A DNA stretch of 15,057 nt from Nitrospira sp. GTDB lineage: Bacteria; Nitrospirota; Nitrospiria; Nitrospirales; Nitrospiraceae. This document shows, piece by piece, positions 13,761 to 15,057 of the stretch (position 1 is the stretch's first letter; every line of letters starts with the position of its first letter). The position numbers were made by a program, and so were the translations under genes. The notes under the pieces were generated by a model. That model saw nothing but the letters and a program-made list of their open reading frames with translations, did no database searches and had not been told where the DNA came from. Location of the stretch: positions 4,335-19,391 of the forward strand of contig JABMDG010000084.1 of the NCBI GenBank assembly GCA_015904045.1, in the 5' to 3' direction.

Positions 13761-14546
13761 TCAGTACCGATACCCAATCGAGACCACGGCGAAGTGGAAC
13801 CAGCCGAAGGCGAACCGCTCGCCGTTATCCACCCCGCCTTCAAACGTTCGATATCCCGCAGAGACAGACCAATGATCGGTGAGATCATGGCGGATCTTCG
13901 CGGCGGCATCGAAGGCGCGCCCCTGTGGAGCCACCAGCCCGTCAACATCCACCACGGCCATCCAACGCGGCGCGAAGCGATATTCCGCATTCAAGCTCAG
14001 CAGCGGCACGAAGCCTACGTTACTATCAGTGGCAGTCGAACCGGCTTGCCGCAACTCCACTTTGGCGTCGCGAATGAAGGCCGTTGCACCGGCACTGACC
14101 CCCCACGTTGATGATTCGTAGAAGAGATAGCGATAGGTCACTCGGTAGGAGTCGAACTTGTAGTCCGATTCCACGGGAGCACCGGGCGCAAAGGTGCCTC
14201 CTGCGAACAACACCGGCGTGGCAAACGACCCGGCCCCTGAGAAGCCAAGCGGCTGATAGACAAAGCGGAGCGCATGCCGGTGGCCCGGGTGCCATGTCGC
14301 TTCCACCCGTCGCTGCACGACAGGCGTGCTGTCCTGAATGCCGGCGAGTGAGAAGCGTGTCCCTACCGCTGAATCGGGAATGTGAATCTCGTTCCGGCTC
14401 TGCCAGATCGCACCGGTTTCAAATTCGATCTGAAACCGTCGTGCGCCCGTCTCAGGGTCAGCCGCTGCACACGGAGCCTCACTCCCGACAAGACATGCGA
14501 TGACTGCCGACCATGCAACGGCCCGTCTTACAATGGCTGTGAGCAT
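13761..14546 (-). CDS. Predicted outer-membrane beta-barrel protein, function unknown
   Basis: The 261-residue protein has a signal peptide (about residues 1-28, ending near CAA|ADPE). It continues as alternating polar and hydrophobic strands with aromatic ends, such as RFQIEFETGAIW, RRVEATWHPGHRHALRFVYQPL, DSYRVTYRYLFYE, WGVSAGATAFIRDAKVEL, SLNAEYRFAPRWMAVVDVDG and HWSVSAGYRTFEGG. It closes with FHFAVVSIGYRY. A C-terminal aromatic residue is the usual signature for Bam-dependent insertion, and the size suggests about 8-10 strands. I do not recognise a specific family; it resembles small OmpW/OmpA-like barrels only in architecture. A GGAGG site lies 9 nt before the ATG. A TATAAT at about 14646-14651 on the minus strand, with no good -35, could be its promoter. 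The gene looks intact. Confidence 0.75.
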   Translation of the reverse strand: MLTAIVRRAVAWSAVIACLVGSEAPCAAADPETGARRFQIEFETGAIWQSRNEIHIPDSAVGTRFSLAGIQDSTPVVQRRVEATWHPGHRHALRFVYQPLGFSGAGSFATPVLFAGGTFAPGAPVESDYKFDSYRVTYRYLFYESSTWGVSAGATAFIRDAKVELRQAGSTATDSNVGFVPLLSLNAEYRFAPRWMAVVDVDGLVAPQGRAFDAAAKIRHDLTDHWSVSAGYRTFEGGVDNGERFAFGWFHFAVVSIGYRY

Positions 14547-15057
14547 CGGGGGGATCCTCCGTCGAATATCCGCACATAGACATAGATAGATTGTGTGCGC
14601 ATGCGATCACATCATGGCAACAGACGGGCGTCCGGCTCTCTGGTCATTATACTAACACCCCTCGCTCTTCTTGCCACTCGGCTCCCGGAAGGTTGGAGGG
14701 CTGTTCATGAACAGAGGACTGGCAACCGCAGATGTCGTTCAGCGCAGAGGTTGTAGCGATACTGCGCGGCAGAAAAGGGGTTGGGAATCTGTTTTTAGCA
14801 TTCCGGCCTTACATCCGATCCGTCTGAATTTGGAGGGTGGCGGCTCCATGATTTGGCGGATGGCATCGAAGAGCGACCGAATCCGTCCGTCAGGCCAAAG
14901 AAACAGGGACCTTCTACTTTTTCAGGCCGCGTTAGTCTGTGGGTGGGGGTGGTGATGAAGCGTCGGGCGGCCACGTGCCGGAAAATTGAGAATGTCTCCG
15001 TTTCCCACTCCCAACCAGGTTGCACTTCCCCCCTCCCCCTCTCCGCTGACATCCACT
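14547..15057. other. Gene-poor stretch with no recognised feature
   Basis: About 510 bases at the right edge. The first 100 should be the leader and promoter of the beta-barrel gene. Beyond that, short open frames exist on both strands (plus 14671-14955, minus 14795-15052), but none has a plausible ribosome site together with a recognisable protein pattern. The right end (14930-15057) alternates G-rich and C-rich runs. I see no RNA gene, insertion sequence end or repeat. Confidence 0.5.

Noticed and set aside
14590..14620. CRP-like site near TGTGCGCATGCGATCACA
   Set aside because: The spacing between TGTG and TCACA is wrong for a CRP half-site pair, and the core is just a CGCATGCG run.

Overview
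The window reads as part of the ammonia-oxidation region of a complete-ammonia-oxidising (comammox) Nitrospira or a close relative. The evidence is a hydroxylamine oxidation cluster haoA-haoB-cycA-cycB directly downstream of a full System I cytochrome c maturation cluster ccmABCDEFGHI, all on the minus strand. hao-cycAB also occurs in betaproteobacterial ammonia oxidisers, so the genus assignment is inference. The linkage to ccm is what I recall for comammox Nitrospira.

Layout from right to left, in the direction of transcription. 14547-15057 holds no gene I can recognise. 13761-14546 encodes an orphan outer-membrane beta-barrel protein. 13085-13620 is a Blc-like lipocalin lipoprotein broken by a small frameshifting deletion. 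12773-12988 is the promoter-proximal part of a HigB toxin gene (minus), fused at about 12772 to the 5' half of a DUF1269 membrane-protein gene read from the plus strand (12485-12775). 5149-12246 is ccmABCDEFGHI, nine tightly packed or overlapping genes. 4914-5148 is the hao leader, with a near-consensus sigma-70 promoter. 1102-4913 is haoA, haoB, cycA, cycB, closed by a strong intrinsic terminator at 1024-1069. 1-887 is the N-terminal part of an M28-family peptidase that runs off the left edge.

How the genes work together: the Ccm proteins export heme, load it on CcmE, reduce apocytochrome thiols and ligate heme to CXXCH motifs. The adjacent operon encodes clients with very high heme demand: HaoA, normally octaheme, and the tetraheme CycA (c554) and CycB (cM552). 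CycA and CycB pass hydroxylamine-derived electrons to the membrane quinone pool.

The striking feature is a set of four local rearrangements, each visible because a gene breaks the pattern of its family. (1) haoA lacks about 134 codons in frame, including heme motifs 6-8 and the conserved distal-pocket Asp-His, while both flanks align cleanly with normal HAO. (2) ccmF carries a perfect 99-bp in-frame tandem duplication that adds one membrane helix. (3) DUF1269 and higB are joined tail to tail, both without their 3' ends, and no higA is present. (4) The lipocalin lacks about 10-12 codons plus a frame. Four such events in 15 kb could be real microevolution, but assembly error in a metagenome-derived contig is a serious alternative. 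Read mapping would settle it.
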